NCBI RefSeq assembly: GCF_000224145.3 | Contig: NW_004190441.2 | Location: 248,001 to 312,000, forward strand | Reading direction: 5' to 3' | Source: Ciona intestinalis | Lineage: Eukaryota; Chordata; Ascidiacea; Phlebobranchia; Cionidae | Length of the DNA stretch: 64,000 nucleotides | Part shown: piece after piece, positions 46,801-57,587 of the stretch | Numbering within the stretch: the first letter of the stretch is position 1 | Layout: every line of letters starts with the position of its first letter | Translations under genes and position numbers: made by a program | The notes under the pieces: generated by a model | The model's database searches: none | The model's input: the letters and a program-made list of their open reading frames with translations, nothing else | Told to the model about the DNA's origin: nothing

Positions 46801-49800
46801 ATTTCCTGATCGAGTTTTCAACAATTAACAACGCCATTTTAGAGTAGTGAGGAAACGGTTAAATAATTCTGTAAATACTCTTTGTTTACTATTAAATGGG
46901 ACGATAATAGAGAATGAAAACAGGGACCATCTTACCCCATTAAAACATGGACCATCTTAATTTAAAGCATGTACCATCTTACCCCATTAAACATGTACAA
47001 TCTTACCCCAACCTACAACATCTTTATACAGATAACACTGTTCGGCAACAGCGCAGGAGCTCAAGCCATTATGTTTCACTTGGTATCAAGTACAAGCGAA
47101 CCTCTGTTTCACCAAGCTATCATGCAAAGCAACCCGTCGGTGTTTAAATATTCCACAACAGTAGATTCATATCGGGTCACTGAGTATTTAATGGAAGCAA
47201 TCAACTGCACCAAGAACCTTACTTGCCTTATGTAAGTGTAACGATTTGCTTTCTATTGTGAAATTAGTATGGGTGAAGTCATACAGCGGGGCTTTTATGG
47301 GACCTGAGATGAACTAACATATGTAACTTGTTTACCCTGGTGTGGCGGGAAAACGATAGGCGTTATAACACGACTGTTCTGTTTCATACACCTCGTGCCT
47401 GCTAAGAAGTTACTACTTCTGTAATTTTGTGAGTGTTTTTTTGGATGTTTGACAATTTATAGACAACCCATTAGCGGCAACTAGGTTTTTAAACTGCATC
47501 ATGTTTTACAAACAAGGGAAACAGACCCAACAACCCTCGTCAATGCTTTGGGACAAGTAAGAAAGTCCGCGCTTGTTAACGCTGAGATCTTCAACGCGAT
47601 TGAACCATACCGGCCTGTAATAGATGGCCATGAGTTCACGGATCAACCATTGCAGCTTATACAAGAGGGAAAGTGGCCAGAGAAGAACTTTATTATAGGA
47701 ACAAACACGGAGGAACTTTACCCATACGTGGTTGCAATCTTCAATAATACCAATATAGGAAAAGTGGAGTTTGAAGTAAGATTTGTAATTCAGATGAAAC
47801 GTATAGTACTGTAGTATACTGAAGTGTACACTGTGGGGTAAGATGGGTGTGCCGGTAGCACAAAACCCCTAGACTTCCTAACTATTTGTTTTTACTATGG
47901 ACAACGCTATTTTAGAGTCGCAGGGGTACGGTTATATCAATCTGTAAATAATCTTTGTTTACAACCATATGGGACGATAAACTCTACCATCTTACCCCAA
48001 CCTACTACAGCATAGTACTGGGGAAGACGGGACACCTTTTGCCACGTAATACTCAAATATCCTGATCGTGTTTTAAACAAATAACAACGGTCTATGGGAG
48101 TCGTGAGGATACGGTTACGTAACTATATTTGTTCACTACCTATGTGGCAATAAAAGAGAATGAAAACAAGAACGATCTTACCCCAACCTAATATATATTA
48201 TAAATCAATGACGCTTATCCTTATATCTCAGCTTATACTTACTTTGCCCTGTGATATAGGACTTCAACAAATACATGCTTGGGAAAGAGATTGGGGAAAT
48301 GGTAAATACGAAGTATGAACAATTGGTCAGCAACCCCTCCCAAACAACCGATTACACACAAGTGCTTGGGGTGGAACTCACCGACATGTTCTTTACGTGC
48401 CCATCTAGGGCTCTAGCAAGGTTTTATTGTGCTTTGCACAGACTGGTGATATTTAGGAAAAAATATATATAGTAGAGTAGGGGAAAACGGGACACCTTTA
48501 CCACATAATATCCAAATATCATGATCGGAATTTAAACAATTAACAACGGTCTGTGGGAGTCGTTAGGATACGGTTTTATAATTCTGTAAATGTTCTTTGT
48601 TTAGTACCAGCTGCCACGAGAAATTAGTACGATAAGGTGTTCCTTCTTACCCCTTTACTAATAGCCTATATATGTCATCTATACTTCTTCAGCCTTGATT
48701 TTTGTCAGTTCCGTATTTTGTTGCACTGACTGTTTGTTCTAATTGTTTGTTGAACGTTTGTAATATTTATAGAAGATTAGAGTAACATGGTCTATGTTTT
48801 ATTCTCGTTTATTATAAAATAAAGAATATTTACATAATTATACAACCGTAGATTTTACGACTCTAAAAGAGCGTTGTTAATTGTTAAAACACGATTAGGA
48901 AATACTGTATGTGGTTTATGTGCGAACAGTATATATCTTGCTTCATACTAATGAAAGTATAACATATTTATCCTCGCATGGCGGGAAATTAACGACAGTC
49001 GTTATAAAACACGGGTGTTCATACACCTCGTACCCGTTTCCGATTTACCACGTATTTGACTTTGTAAGTGCGGGATTTTTTCACTTGTTCAATATTTTTT
49101 TTTCAGGTTTGCTTCAAACAGTAGCAGGGGAAAGGAAATCTACTTATACGACAACTCGTACCCTAATGGTGGCCCTGGTTGTTATGCTGTACGACAAAAC
49201 TTAGATGGAGTTTGCGGGACTTCGTTCCATGGATCCGAGGTCGTGTTCGTGTTCGGATCCGGTCCGAGCTTCGGGTAGGTTTTAATTAAAATGTTTGGCA
49301 CCATAGGACTGTGGTTACAGCGACTGAGTGTAGTCCAAAGATTCGAGTCGAAATTCCGTCTATGAAAGAGAACAGACACGTAACGGCAATTGCCCAAACC
49401 CATATAAGTGATGGTCACAAATGAGTTCGTCTAAGTTGTCGGTCATACAGAAAAACAGCACAAAATTACATTCGTGGTAACTTGGAAGCGGGCACGAGGT
49501 GTATGAAACAGAACACCCGTGTTATATATATATTACGACTGAAGTTCCCGTTATGCGATGATAAACAAGTTGATATATTACTTCATTCAAAGGAGCACGT
49601 CACAAACGTGTTTGGTTATCTTTATGCGTTTATTTATAGACTTGAATATTTGCATGCAGAATGACATTTACCGACAACGACACCATAGCAAGCAGCATCT
49701 TCCAAGCGTTTTGGGGCAATTTTGCACATAATGGCGTACCTTCGAACGGGGTGAATGATGCGTATGGTGATTGGCCGAAATACCAATATTCAGCCAGTGA

Positions 49801-50374
49801 GGTAAATTTAGTAGGTTGGGGTAAGATGGTTCAATAGGTTAGGGTAAAATGGGACGTGTTGTTCTTTTTCATCGTCCCTGTTTGGTAGTTAAAAAAGAAT
49901 ATTTACAGATTTATATAACGGTATCTTTACAACTCTAAAAGAACGTTATTAATTGTTAAAAATATAAGAAATATGACAAACATTCTATATGTGTTATATT
50001 ATCCATCTTATACCTAACAGTATAATATAATAACAATATTATGTCAAATTAGTTCTTTTGACGAACAGAACAGCTTAACGTGGGTCAACATGCGCATTGA
50101 GGTGCCACTGCCGCAACCAGAGTACAATTATAGACAGGATTATTGCGATTTCTGGGATTCTACAGGGTATTACGCGAATATAGCGGGATCCGAAGGGTCT
50201 GGGGAAATGGCCACAACACAAACTACACATGTCTCAACGACAAGTAAACTACCAACGACCACAACACTTGAAGCGACACAATCAACCACCACGGATGCAG
50301 CTCGCACACTATGTGGAAACTTACGCGTTTTAACAGCGGCCGTTGTAGCTGCGTTTGCTATTCATTTGATGTAA
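43848..50374 (+). CDS. Type-B carboxylesterase / cholinesterase-like, secreted and membrane-anchored
   Basis: Hydrolyses carboxylic esters; alpha/beta-hydrolase. Ten exons: 43848-44122, 44475-44595, 45543-45747, 46567-46697, 47032-47231, 47517-47775, 48260-48420, 49107-49274, 49660-49801, 50069-50374; every phase closes, giving 655 residues. N-terminal signal peptide (residues 1-20, YVIISHLLCIQVAQVIC). Motifs: SFYNIPYAAAPTGPLRF, NEDCLVLDI, the oxyanion-hole FYIHGGFF, INYRLGALGFL, GNQGLKDQQFAMRWVQENI, the nucleophile elbow FGNSAGA (Ser), the acid in IIGTNTEE (Glu) and the His in TSFHGSEVVFVFG. A Thr/Ser-rich stalk precedes a C-terminal hydrophobic tail (VLTAAVVAAFAIHLM), suggesting GPI or tail anchoring. 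The usual GESAG is GNSAG here. Which ester it uses cannot be told. Confidence 0.92.
44205..44460 (+). repeat. SINE-like copy plus one 97-bp unit
   Basis: 44205-44345 resembles the tRNA-derived SINE (GGCATAGTAGGTAGCGCGCC near the A-box, then CTTCGGGCAAAACACTTATT). It is followed at once by a 97-bp unit, 44350-44460, in the first esterase intron. Confidence 0.55.
44680..45530 (+). repeat. 97-bp unit array, about 7-8 tandem copies
   Basis: The largest array of this unit, filling intron 2 of the esterase gene almost up to the exon at 45543. Units start AGTTACATACGTGGTAACT, which is itself an inverted repeat (AGTTAC/GTAACT), and contain CGACTGTCG. Neighbouring units share private variants (GCTGGCACAAGG; GTTTGCCCC), showing local homogenisation. 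One unit is interrupted by the MITE at 44738-44879. Confidence 0.92.
44738..44879. mobile_element. 142-bp MITE nested in the 97-bp array, TTA target duplication
   Basis: The ends are AGGTGGCTGTACACAGTATA and, inverted, AGGTGGCTGTACACAGTATC: about 20 bp of perfect inverted repeat. TTA stands at 44735-44737 and again at 44880-44882. Neighbouring intact units read GTGTTATAACG at this point, so the empty site is known and the 3-bp duplication is direct. A TWA duplication is typical of PIF/Harbinger elements. No coding capacity. Confidence 0.88.
45780..46540. mobile_element. Cluster of three MITE copies, GGGGTAAGATGGGAC family
   Basis: Copies at about 45780-45975, 46012-46205 and 46345-46535, all in one esterase intron. 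The core AACAACGGTCTATGGGAG or its complement marks each. Orientation differs between copies. Confidence 0.75.
46755..47020. mobile_element. MITE copy with duplicated right end
   Basis: A MITE copy from about 46755 ends in ACCATCTTACCCCATTAAA, which then recurs imperfectly three times up to 47015. It abuts the esterase exon at 47032 that carries the catalytic Ser. Confidence 0.6.
47320..47500 (-). repeat. 97-bp unit plus SINE tail, reverse
   Basis: A reverse 97-bp unit (47320-47440) is followed by the reverse SINE tail (CAACCCATTAGCGGCAACTA). This is the same composite as at 3060-3213, in the other orientation. Confidence 0.6.
47825..48195. mobile_element. Two adjacent MITE copies, GGGGTAAGATGGG family
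   Basis: 47825-48005 has clear inverted ends (GTGGGGTAAGATGG and CCATCTTACCCCAACC). The second copy, about 48008-48195, begins right where the first stops. Confidence 0.75.
48474..48910. mobile_element. Two further MITE copies
   Basis: 48474-48665 begins AGTAGGGGAAAACGGGACAC and ends with CCTTCTTACCCC. 48776-48910 is a truncated copy, in the same esterase intron. Confidence 0.65.
48962..49075 (-). repeat. 97-bp unit, reverse
   Basis: Single reverse copy ending 30 bp before the esterase exon at 49107. Confidence 0.75.
49465..49575 (+). repeat. 97-bp unit
   Basis: Single copy with a short TA insertion inside GTGTTATATATATATTACG. Confidence 0.75.
49806..50010. mobile_element. MITE copy, partly degraded
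   Basis: Left end GTAGGTTGGGGTAAGATGG; the right end is poorly preserved. It begins just after the esterase exon ending at 49801. Confidence 0.6.
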
Positions 50375-50435
50375 AAAGTTTTCGGTGTTAGTGAAGAGTC
50401 CCCGTATACGTTTTCTGCTAACCGCTAAACGTATA

Positions 50436-50634
50436 GTAGAGTGGGGGAGATGGGACACCTTTTTATTTCATTTTCTCGTCCCATTTGGTAGTAAACAAAG
50501 ATCCTTCAAAGAATTATAAAACCGTATCCCCACGACTCCCATAGACCGTTGTTAATTGTTTAAAACACGATCAGGATATTTGAGTATTATGTGCTAAAGG
50601 TGTACCGTCTTCTCCCGGCCTACTATATATTTAG
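50436..50634. mobile_element. MITE copy with well-preserved inverted ends
   Basis: Left AGTGGGGGAGATGGGACACC and right GGTGTACCGTCTTCTCCCGG pair as inverted repeats, flanked by TA-rich sequence. It lies 60 bp after the esterase stop codon and could be in its 3' untranslated region. Confidence 0.8.
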
Positions 50635-51637
50635 TAACCGCATATAAACACCGTAGATGGATTTGCTACCAACCTCTAACACTTTCCATCAGCCTAATCT
50701 GTAACGTACTGGAAGATTTTTCACTAGTGCCGACCTTTCTTTCCAATTTGTTATCGTATAATCACCTGTAAAAAAGTTATCAATGCAATCTGTACTAAAA
50801 ATCCAAAGTTTCTATATACAAACGGCTGTGTTCAATAAACAAATTTGAATAAATTTATTCTTTGTCCTACAAAGCATACATTGCTTATATGTGGTGTTAA
50901 ATTCATAGTCTATTAAAGAGATGAAAACAATTTAATTTATTTGGTGTATGTAAACATGCGTGCTAATGTATTTCTAATATACCTGTACGTATGCGGGATT
51001 ATATGACATCATTTTACACCCACAAAGTTAGATAGGTGGTAACTTGTAAGCCTGAAACAGAACGACCGTATTAAAACCAATGTCGTTTCCCTTTCACACG
51101 AGGATAAATAAGTTTCATTTATTCATATCACGCGGCGAGAGCATGCCAACCACGTGATGTTCTACGTCATACCAACCAGCTGGTGCAACAATTCGTCAGC
51201 TTTTATTCAAGCGTCTCGTATTTTAACCGGCGGATTTGAACACAAAATGCGAGAGTTGAAATGCGGGCAAACCGTTCGCATGTTATTCTATTTTCTCTTT
51301 CTGTAGGGATTAAGTGAAAAACAGAACTGCCCTACTAATTAATTCGCACAGATTTGCCAACTACGAGTTTTATTTAGTTTTACTACTAAGCCAGAACTTG
51401 AACCTGACTGTTATTTCGTTACGAGAATCGTCCTAGATCAGGGTTTCACGCAATTTATTACAGTTACGAAGAAGCAGTTTTTTTATTATAACATTAGATG
51501 CTTCTGCACTAACCTACTTGAAACGCAGTGAAACACACATAAGTAGTATCATTTAAACATATTCTTATTATATATTTAATCGTTACGTTAAGTTTATGAA
51601 TTCTAAAGGTGTCTCGATTTTACTGAAAGCGATCGAC
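50635..51637. other. Intergenic, esterase to PYCR
   Basis: One 97-bp unit with a deletion at 51025-51120; otherwise nothing recognised. The stretch before 51638 should hold the PYCR promoter. Confidence 0.5.
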
Positions 51638-54600
51638 ATGCACATTGGATTTATTGGCTCGGGCAATCTTGCGTTATACGTGGCTAAAGGCTTGGTTCGA
51701 TCGGGTATGAAACATATATATTATATCATGCTTTTATTTGACATTTTAAGTTTTATGCGTAGCATGATTCAAAAAAAAGTTTTGTTGTAATTTTCCATTT
51801 TTTAAACTTATTTGATTTTCGCTAATGTAAAAAGCTGATTTTGTTGGTTTTGGCATATTATGTACGATATAATGTACTTGCTTTAAATACAAATTTAAGT
51901 CCCTGTTTAATCAACAGGTGCAATCCGTGCAAGCCAGATCATAGCCAGCACACCAGAAACCAAAAAAGCCACAGTTAAAGAAATAAAAGTTAGTTTGTAC
52001 AATACATTTATATATATAAGAATTTCAGGACAATAAAAAAATATTGTTACGTAATCGTTTCTATTCTATATGGGTGAGGTTCTACAGCGAGGCATGTCAT
52101 GTGACCTGGGATTTAGGCCAGAGTTGTTCCATTACCCAACATTGTATATGTACATTCTATTCTATATGGGTGAGGTCCTACAGTGAGGCATGTCATGTGA
52201 CCTGGGATTTAGGCCAGAGTTGTTCCATTACCCAACATTGTATATGTACATTCTATTCTATATGGGTGAGGTCCTACAGTGAGTCATGTCATGGGACCTT
52301 GAATATAGGCCAGAGTTGGCACATCACCCCAACATTTGGTCTGTTGTCATTATCTTTTAACGCTGTTAATTTTATAAATTACTTCTGCAGCAACTTGGAG
52401 TCAAGTTCACAAAAGATAACAAAGTGACGGTGCAAGAGAGCAAACTGCTCGTTCTCGCAGTAAAGCCAAAGATCATTCCATTTGTGTTAGATGAACTACA
52501 TTCCTTCATCACTAAAGACCATTTGGTTGTTTCGTTTGCCGCTGGTGTAAATATTGCTTCAATAGAAAAGGTGGAGAATTTTATTTGGGGGTTTGTGTTG
52601 AAAGTGGGCACAAGGCGCCGAACCTGGGGTGGCAGGGTAGCCAAGTTACCCCGGGGAATTTGTACATAGTAAACATAACCAATAACAAGCAATTGATAAG
52701 AATTGTATGTTTATTCATTATTTCTTCATGTATGGCCGGATTTTTTTCTTTTTATAAAATAAAAAATAGGTATTACATTTAAAGTACTCTAATCAGTGTG
52801 GAAGTGTCACCTGTGCCTTTGTAAGTTCTAGCAGGAGTTTGGTGTAATTACCAAGGATAAGAAGACACATAACCGTGTTTACTCTGACTTGCCTGTTATT
52901 TTGGGTTTTGGTCGAAGTTACGCTGCTAAAGCAAAGTAGCTTCTCCAGTGTCATAGTAGAATAGGAGATGTCATATTTATCGCATGTTAATAAATATAAA
53001 CTTTAAACTTTACACATTTTACTGCATTGGTATCTTAGTTCATAGCTAAGGATATATTGTAACTTGCAAGTGGGCACGAGGTGTATGGAACAGAACACCA
53101 ATGTTATAACAATTGCCATTGCTTGTCAATCATCATGCGTAGATAAATAAGTTACATACTACGTGGTAACTTATTGGCGGGCACGAGGTGTATGAAATAG
53201 GACACCCGTGTTATAACGACTATCGCTGCTCGTCCCACAATGAAATTCATTCAGTTTTGTTTTGGCAGTCATAGTGAATTTCTAGTAGTTTTGTTGCCAT
53301 ATACCTTTTCATTCACGTAGTAGTAGAGCTATGGTTAATAACATTGCTTTTAGATTCATCTAATTGGAGAAGCTAATTTGTTTTTGACAGAAACTTCAAG
53401 CAGATGCCAAAGTAATGCGGGGAATGACAAACACATGTTGTGCGGTAACGGAAGGGGCAACTGTGTACGCTACAGGTGTGTACATGTTATGGTATGCTAG
53501 TAAATAAGTGGTATTTTTGTTGTGTTAGGTGAGTGGCTGGTGTTTCCTGGTATGTCCTTGTTCAATGTTGTGCTAGAAAATAAAGTCGTTATTACTCGGG
53601 TGTTCTGTTTCATGCATAATGTGCTCGCTTATGAGTTACCTTGTATGTAACTTATTTATCCTCGCATGTCAGAAACGACAGTTGTTATACCACGGGTGTT
53701 CTGTTTCATACACCTTGTGTCTTTATTAGTGACCACTGGGTTGGAGAAATTATCGTTAAACACTCGCAATGGTAGCAGCGACAAGCCTCGCACCTGTAAA
53801 ACATTGTTAGATACCAATTACCAGACATTTCTAATTGCACCAACTTTTAACTCAGCCACTAATATACCCCAGGTAAGAACGCAACTGATGAAGATTGTCA
53901 GGTTGTTGAACAAATATTTGGACGAGTTGGAACGGTAGAAGAGGTGGAAGAAGCTCATATTGATGCTGTGACTGGTCTCAGTGGGTCAGGACCTGCATAC
54001 GTATGTTAATAAACTGTGTATAATCAAGTCATTGTCAGTGTATGTATGTTAAATTAAATAGTATTAAAGTATATGTACCGGTATGTAAACACAATTATTG
54101 TCTACCTATTTAAGAAATGAGCATCGTATGTCTGTTAAATAAACTGTATACTTATATTTTTTAGTATTATATGTGTGTCATATTCATCTGTATAATTATT
54201 TAATCTATTACCGATATATGTTAAAAAACTGTGCATACATTTTTAAAGGTGTTAAATATGTGTGTTAAATAAAGTCTATGTTTGTATTTAAAACATAAAT
54301 TGTTCCATTCTAGGCTTTCGAGGCTATTGAAGCACTTTCTGATGGGGCTGTTAAGATGGGACTTCCAAGGGGTTTGGCGTTACGTCTTGGTGCTCAATCA
54401 CTGATTGTAAGTTCATGTATTGTATTGAATGTGTGTAACTCATTTATTCTTGCATTGCGTGCCTGGAAAACGACAGTCGTTATATCATGGTTGTTCTGTT
54501 TTATACACTTTGTGCCAGCTTAAGAGTTACCGCGTAAGTAACTTATTTATCCTCGCATGGCGGGGCAACCACAGTCATTATACCACAGTTGTTCTGTTTC

Positions 54601-55504
54601 ATACACCTCGTGCCCGCCTATTACTTACCTGGCAGCAACAACATAGACACACTTCCATGTTTCTTCTGCAGGGAGCTGGTAGAATGTTACTCGATACAGG
54701 CAAACACCCAGGTGAACTTAAAGACGCGATATGCTCCCCTGAAGGGGCCACCATTTATGCTCTCCATCATTTGGAGAAAGGAGGATTCAGAAGTTTGTTG
54801 ATTGATGCCGTGGAAGCTTCATGTTGTAGAACCAGGTGTGGATGCAATATTATGTTTTTACAATCATTATATTATACTGTCCGGCGCCGTGACATAGTGG
54901 TTAGTGCGCCTGTCTATAACCCAGGGGTAATAGGTTCAAGGCTCGACGCTGCTACCATTGTTGGCGTCTGTGTCCTTGGGAAAGACACTTAATGGCAATT
55001 GCTCCAACCCAGTGGCCACTAACGGGTTGTCCAAATTATCTGCCATACATAAAAACAATCAATTGACTGTAAAAACAATAATACACACACAGTAATTGAC
55101 TCAACGACTGCTATTCTATATTATTTAAGTAAATTTTAACTCTTCCGGATGTTTATTCTACTATCATAATAGTAGGCTCCAAAAACTGGCAACAATTTAG
55201 TCAATCGTGAACAATTCTATATTAGTTATATTAGGGACACTTAACTCGTAGATTCTAGTTGAACATGTTTAGAGACACATAGATCAAAAGATCCATGGAT
55301 CAAAAGAGGAACAATTCTATATTCGTTGGTTAGGAACTAATCTTCTAGATGTTAAATGAACATGTTTGTTTCCTCAGAGAACTACAGGTTCAAGGATCGG
55401 AAGAGGAGACGGACCAAGAGTCCATAAAGAGGAGTATTCGTGAAGGGATGCATCTCAAAGATTTCTTGGAACAAAATGGAATATTGAAACGTGAAAGCGG
55501 TTAA
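51638..55504 (+). CDS. PYCR: Pyrroline-5-carboxylate reductase
   Basis: Last step of proline synthesis: NAD(P)H-dependent reduction of pyrroline-5-carboxylate. Eight exons: 51638-51704, 51918-51988, 52391-52570, 53391-53475, 53873-54000, 54314-54406, 54672-54835, 55378-55504; phases close, 304 residues. The Rossmann motif GFIGSGNLA is at residues 4-12. Family stretches in order: [35 protein letters not shown], the signature [61 protein letters not shown] and [17 protein letters not shown]. The Met at 51638 is chosen because [10 protein letters not shown] is the family's normal start; an in-frame Met at 51596 would add 14 residues. It cannot be assigned to a vertebrate PYCR1/2/3 paralogue. AATAAA is at 55756-55761. 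Confidence 0.95.
52060..52340 (+). repeat. 100-bp unit array, about 3 copies
   Basis: TATATGGGTGAGGTTCTACA ... CATTACCCAACATTGTATAT in PYCR intron 2, ending 50 bp before the exon at 52391. Confidence 0.85.
52603..52680. repeat. MITE end fragment, GGCACCAAAC family
   Basis: AGGCGCCGAACCTGGGGTGGC AGGG matches one end of the family, right after the PYCR exon ending at 52570. The other end is not clear. Confidence 0.4.
53055..53235 (+). repeat. 97-bp units, about 2 copies
   Basis: Two units, diverged, in PYCR intron 3. Confidence 0.75.
53580..53720 (-). repeat. 97-bp units, reverse, about 1.5 copies
   Basis: Reverse copies in PYCR intron 4, running into a SINE-tail-like TTAGTGACCACTGGGTTGG. 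Confidence 0.7.
54430..54625 (-). repeat. 97-bp units, reverse, 2 copies
   Basis: Two reverse copies in PYCR intron 6, ending about 45 bp before the exon at 54672. Confidence 0.8.
54879..55062 (+). mobile_element. tRNA-derived SINE
   Basis: GGCGCCGTGACATAGTGGTTAGTGCGCC fits a tRNA 5' arm with an A-box (ACATAGTGGTTAGTGCG), and GGTTCAAGGCTCGACGC fits a B-box, about 45 bp apart. A non-tRNA body follows (GTGTCCTTGGGAAAGACAC TTAATGG) and a tail CACTAACGGGTTGTCCAAAT. It is too diverged to be a working tRNA gene. It lies in PYCR intron 7. Confidence 0.75.
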
Positions 55505-55804
55505 CTCAGTAGCTGTCAACACACAAACCAACCAAACAAAGTGCCATTATTTTGTTAGAATCATTATTTGCGCTGCTTTTTGTAGTTTTGGTGAAGCAGA
55601 GTTAACATACACTCAGCATACATTTCCATGACTGACTGAACCATTGGTGATGCTTCTTTATTGATTGTGTCTTATAAAGACCTGCTAACACATTCAACTT
55701 TCTGGTGCAATTTACTTTCATACTAGATTTGTAACAAAACTTTGCTACCGTGATTAATAAAAACGTTAAATGTTGTCCCTTGTTTTGTTAACCTGCAAAA
55801 AGTG

Positions 55805-56010
55805 ATACGTGGTAACTCGTAAGCAGGCACGAGGTGTATGAAACAGAACACCTGTGACCTGTGTTATAACGACTGTCGTTGCCCCGCCATTCAAGGATAA
55901 ATAAGTTACATACGTGGTAACTTGTAAGCTGGCAAGAGGTGTATGAAACAGAACACCCGTGTTATAACGACTGTCAATGCCCCACCATGCGAGGATAAAT
56001 AAGTTACAGT
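55805..56010 (+). repeat. 97-bp units, 2 copies
   Basis: Two units just after the PYCR polyadenylation signal, in the 450-bp gap to the convergent J-domain gene. The first carries a short internal duplication (ACCTGTGACCTGTG). Confidence 0.85.
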
Positions 56011-56128
56011 TATTAATTAGAAAAAAGAACATAGAAAACTGTCTGCAAAAGAACATTTATTTTAGATACAGTAGAAAGAAAAATACGGAAAATTTCAAAA
56101 AGTATTCGTACTGCTCAGTTTTAAACAA

Positions 56129-56220
56129 CAATTTATATCAGCTTTTACAACAATTTATATCAGCTTTTACGAAACAATTTATATCAGCTTTTACGAAACA
56201 ATTTATATCAGCTTTTACGA
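56129..56220. repeat. 24-bp tandem repeat overlapping the J-domain gene's stop codon
   Basis: CAATTTATATCAGCTTTTAC occurs four times at spacings of 22, 24 and 24 bp (starts 56129, 56151, 56175, 56199). On the minus strand the last unit encodes the final Lys-Ser-stop of the neighbouring gene; the other three lie in its 3' flank. Confidence 0.9.
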
Positions 56221-57587
56221 TTGGAAAAATTAATTTTATATTTGTCCCAAATTTGATTCAATTCTTCTCCAGATTTTTCCACTTTTTCTATTTCCGCATC
56301 TTCACGTAGCGTTCGTTGGTGGATCATTTTAACTAAAGTTTCCTTGTCAGGTTTCATTGCCTCTCTTACACGCTCCCCGATTGATTCCTTAAAATATATA
56401 AATATATAGTTATTGTTTTGTAATGAAAACACCTGATTGTGTATCCTATCACTATCCTAGAGCAAGGCATGCGTGTTTTAGGTCAAAGCACTTAAAGGGG
56501 CATACCCTGATGAAGTCCACCAGAATAGCACATCAAAACTTTTGCCCTTTAAGAACTCAATCACTAAATTTGCCAGATCTCTTTTAAACTTAAGAGATGT
56601 ATGAATATAGGATTTTGAATACCAATTAAATATTTAACAAGAGACACTGTTTCTTGACGTTCATTATTCAGGTATAGTAACTCACATATAATGGATCGAG
56701 GGTCTTTGAACTAAACAACAACATTAAAGAAATTATAAATATTCCGACGAGTATAAAACTAGCCAAGCGATCTTGAAATGTAGGTTGCGGTTCATTTTCA
56801 ATACCCAGCGGTGAAATGGTGAATGCATATGGCATTGCCTTCTCTTTCTCATCACCTTGAAATATATCTTAATATCAATGTAAACATTACATGCAAGAGA
56901 ATTTAAGAACATAATTGTTTTATTTCAAATAGGACAAAAACTAAATTAAAAGTTGGGAGAAAAATTAAAATCATCTTCAGTGATGTCAACAGTTTGACAA
57001 ACTTTGGCTGTGGATAACAATGAAACCTGTATATATTCCTGTTTTAACTTACAGTAAGTAAGGGGGTAAAAACATGGAAAAATAAATAGTTTTAACTTGT
57101 AAGCGAGCACGAGGTGTATAAAACAGAACACCCGTGTTATAATGACAGTCATTGCCCCGCCATGCTAAGATACACAAGTTACATTTGTTCAAATACAGAG
57201 TTTAATAGTTCACCCATGTAATAAGTAATAACCATTGTCATTACCCTGCCGTGTGAAGATAAATAATTTACATTCATTTAATCATAATTGAAAAATAAAC
57301 AAACCTTCAAAAGAAGCTGCAAACTTCTCCATTATGCTTCTGTATGCATTTTGAACATTTATAAACTTCTGTTTTGCTTCTTCATTGCCAGGATTCCTAT
57401 CTGGGTGAAAAGTTTTAGACATTCGAATGTAAGCATTCTTTACCGTTGTTTCCGTGGCATCTCGTTCAATACCAAGCACTTTGTATGGGTCTGTAGCTGA
57501 GGTAGCGAACCTTTTGGCTTGTGCGAATGTATGATTATGTAGTTTAACCTTCACATTTCTCGATATAATTGGAACAAATTTATACAT
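56208..57587 (-). CDS. Membrane-anchored J-domain (DnaJ) protein, DNAJC4/DNAJC30-like
   Basis: A co-chaperone that stimulates Hsp70. Three exons: 57305-57587, 56686-56855, 56208-56387; phases close, 210 residues. A basic N-terminal stretch free of acids (RNVKVKLHNHTFAQAKRFATS) looks like a mitochondrial presequence. The J domain is at about residues 33-90 with DPYKVLGIERDATETTVKNAY, the HPD motif in FHPDRNPGNEEAKQKF, and NVQNAYRSIM. One membrane segment follows (LASFILVGIFIISLMLLF, about residues 125-142), then a charged C-terminal tail of 60 residues. The layout matches small single-pass mitochondrial DNAJC proteins; which one is unclear. It is divergent from the cofilin gene, with 900 bp between starts. 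Confidence 0.85.
57090..57262 (+). repeat. 97-bp units, about 1.5 copies
   Basis: In the first intron of the J-domain gene. Confidence 0.75.

Noticed and set aside
52044..52427. 127-codon plus-strand frame with repeating FYSIWVR
   Set aside because: Translation of the 100-bp repeat array in a PYCR intron.
54879..54955. Possible functional tRNA gene
   Set aside because: A- and B-box-like sequences are present but the acceptor and anticodon arms do not fold cleanly; the downstream body and dispersed copies show a SINE.
54429..54992. 187-codon plus-strand open frame
   Set aside because: It is a PYCR exon (54672-54835) read through flanking 97-bp repeats and the SINE; the splice sites and family match define only the middle part as coding.
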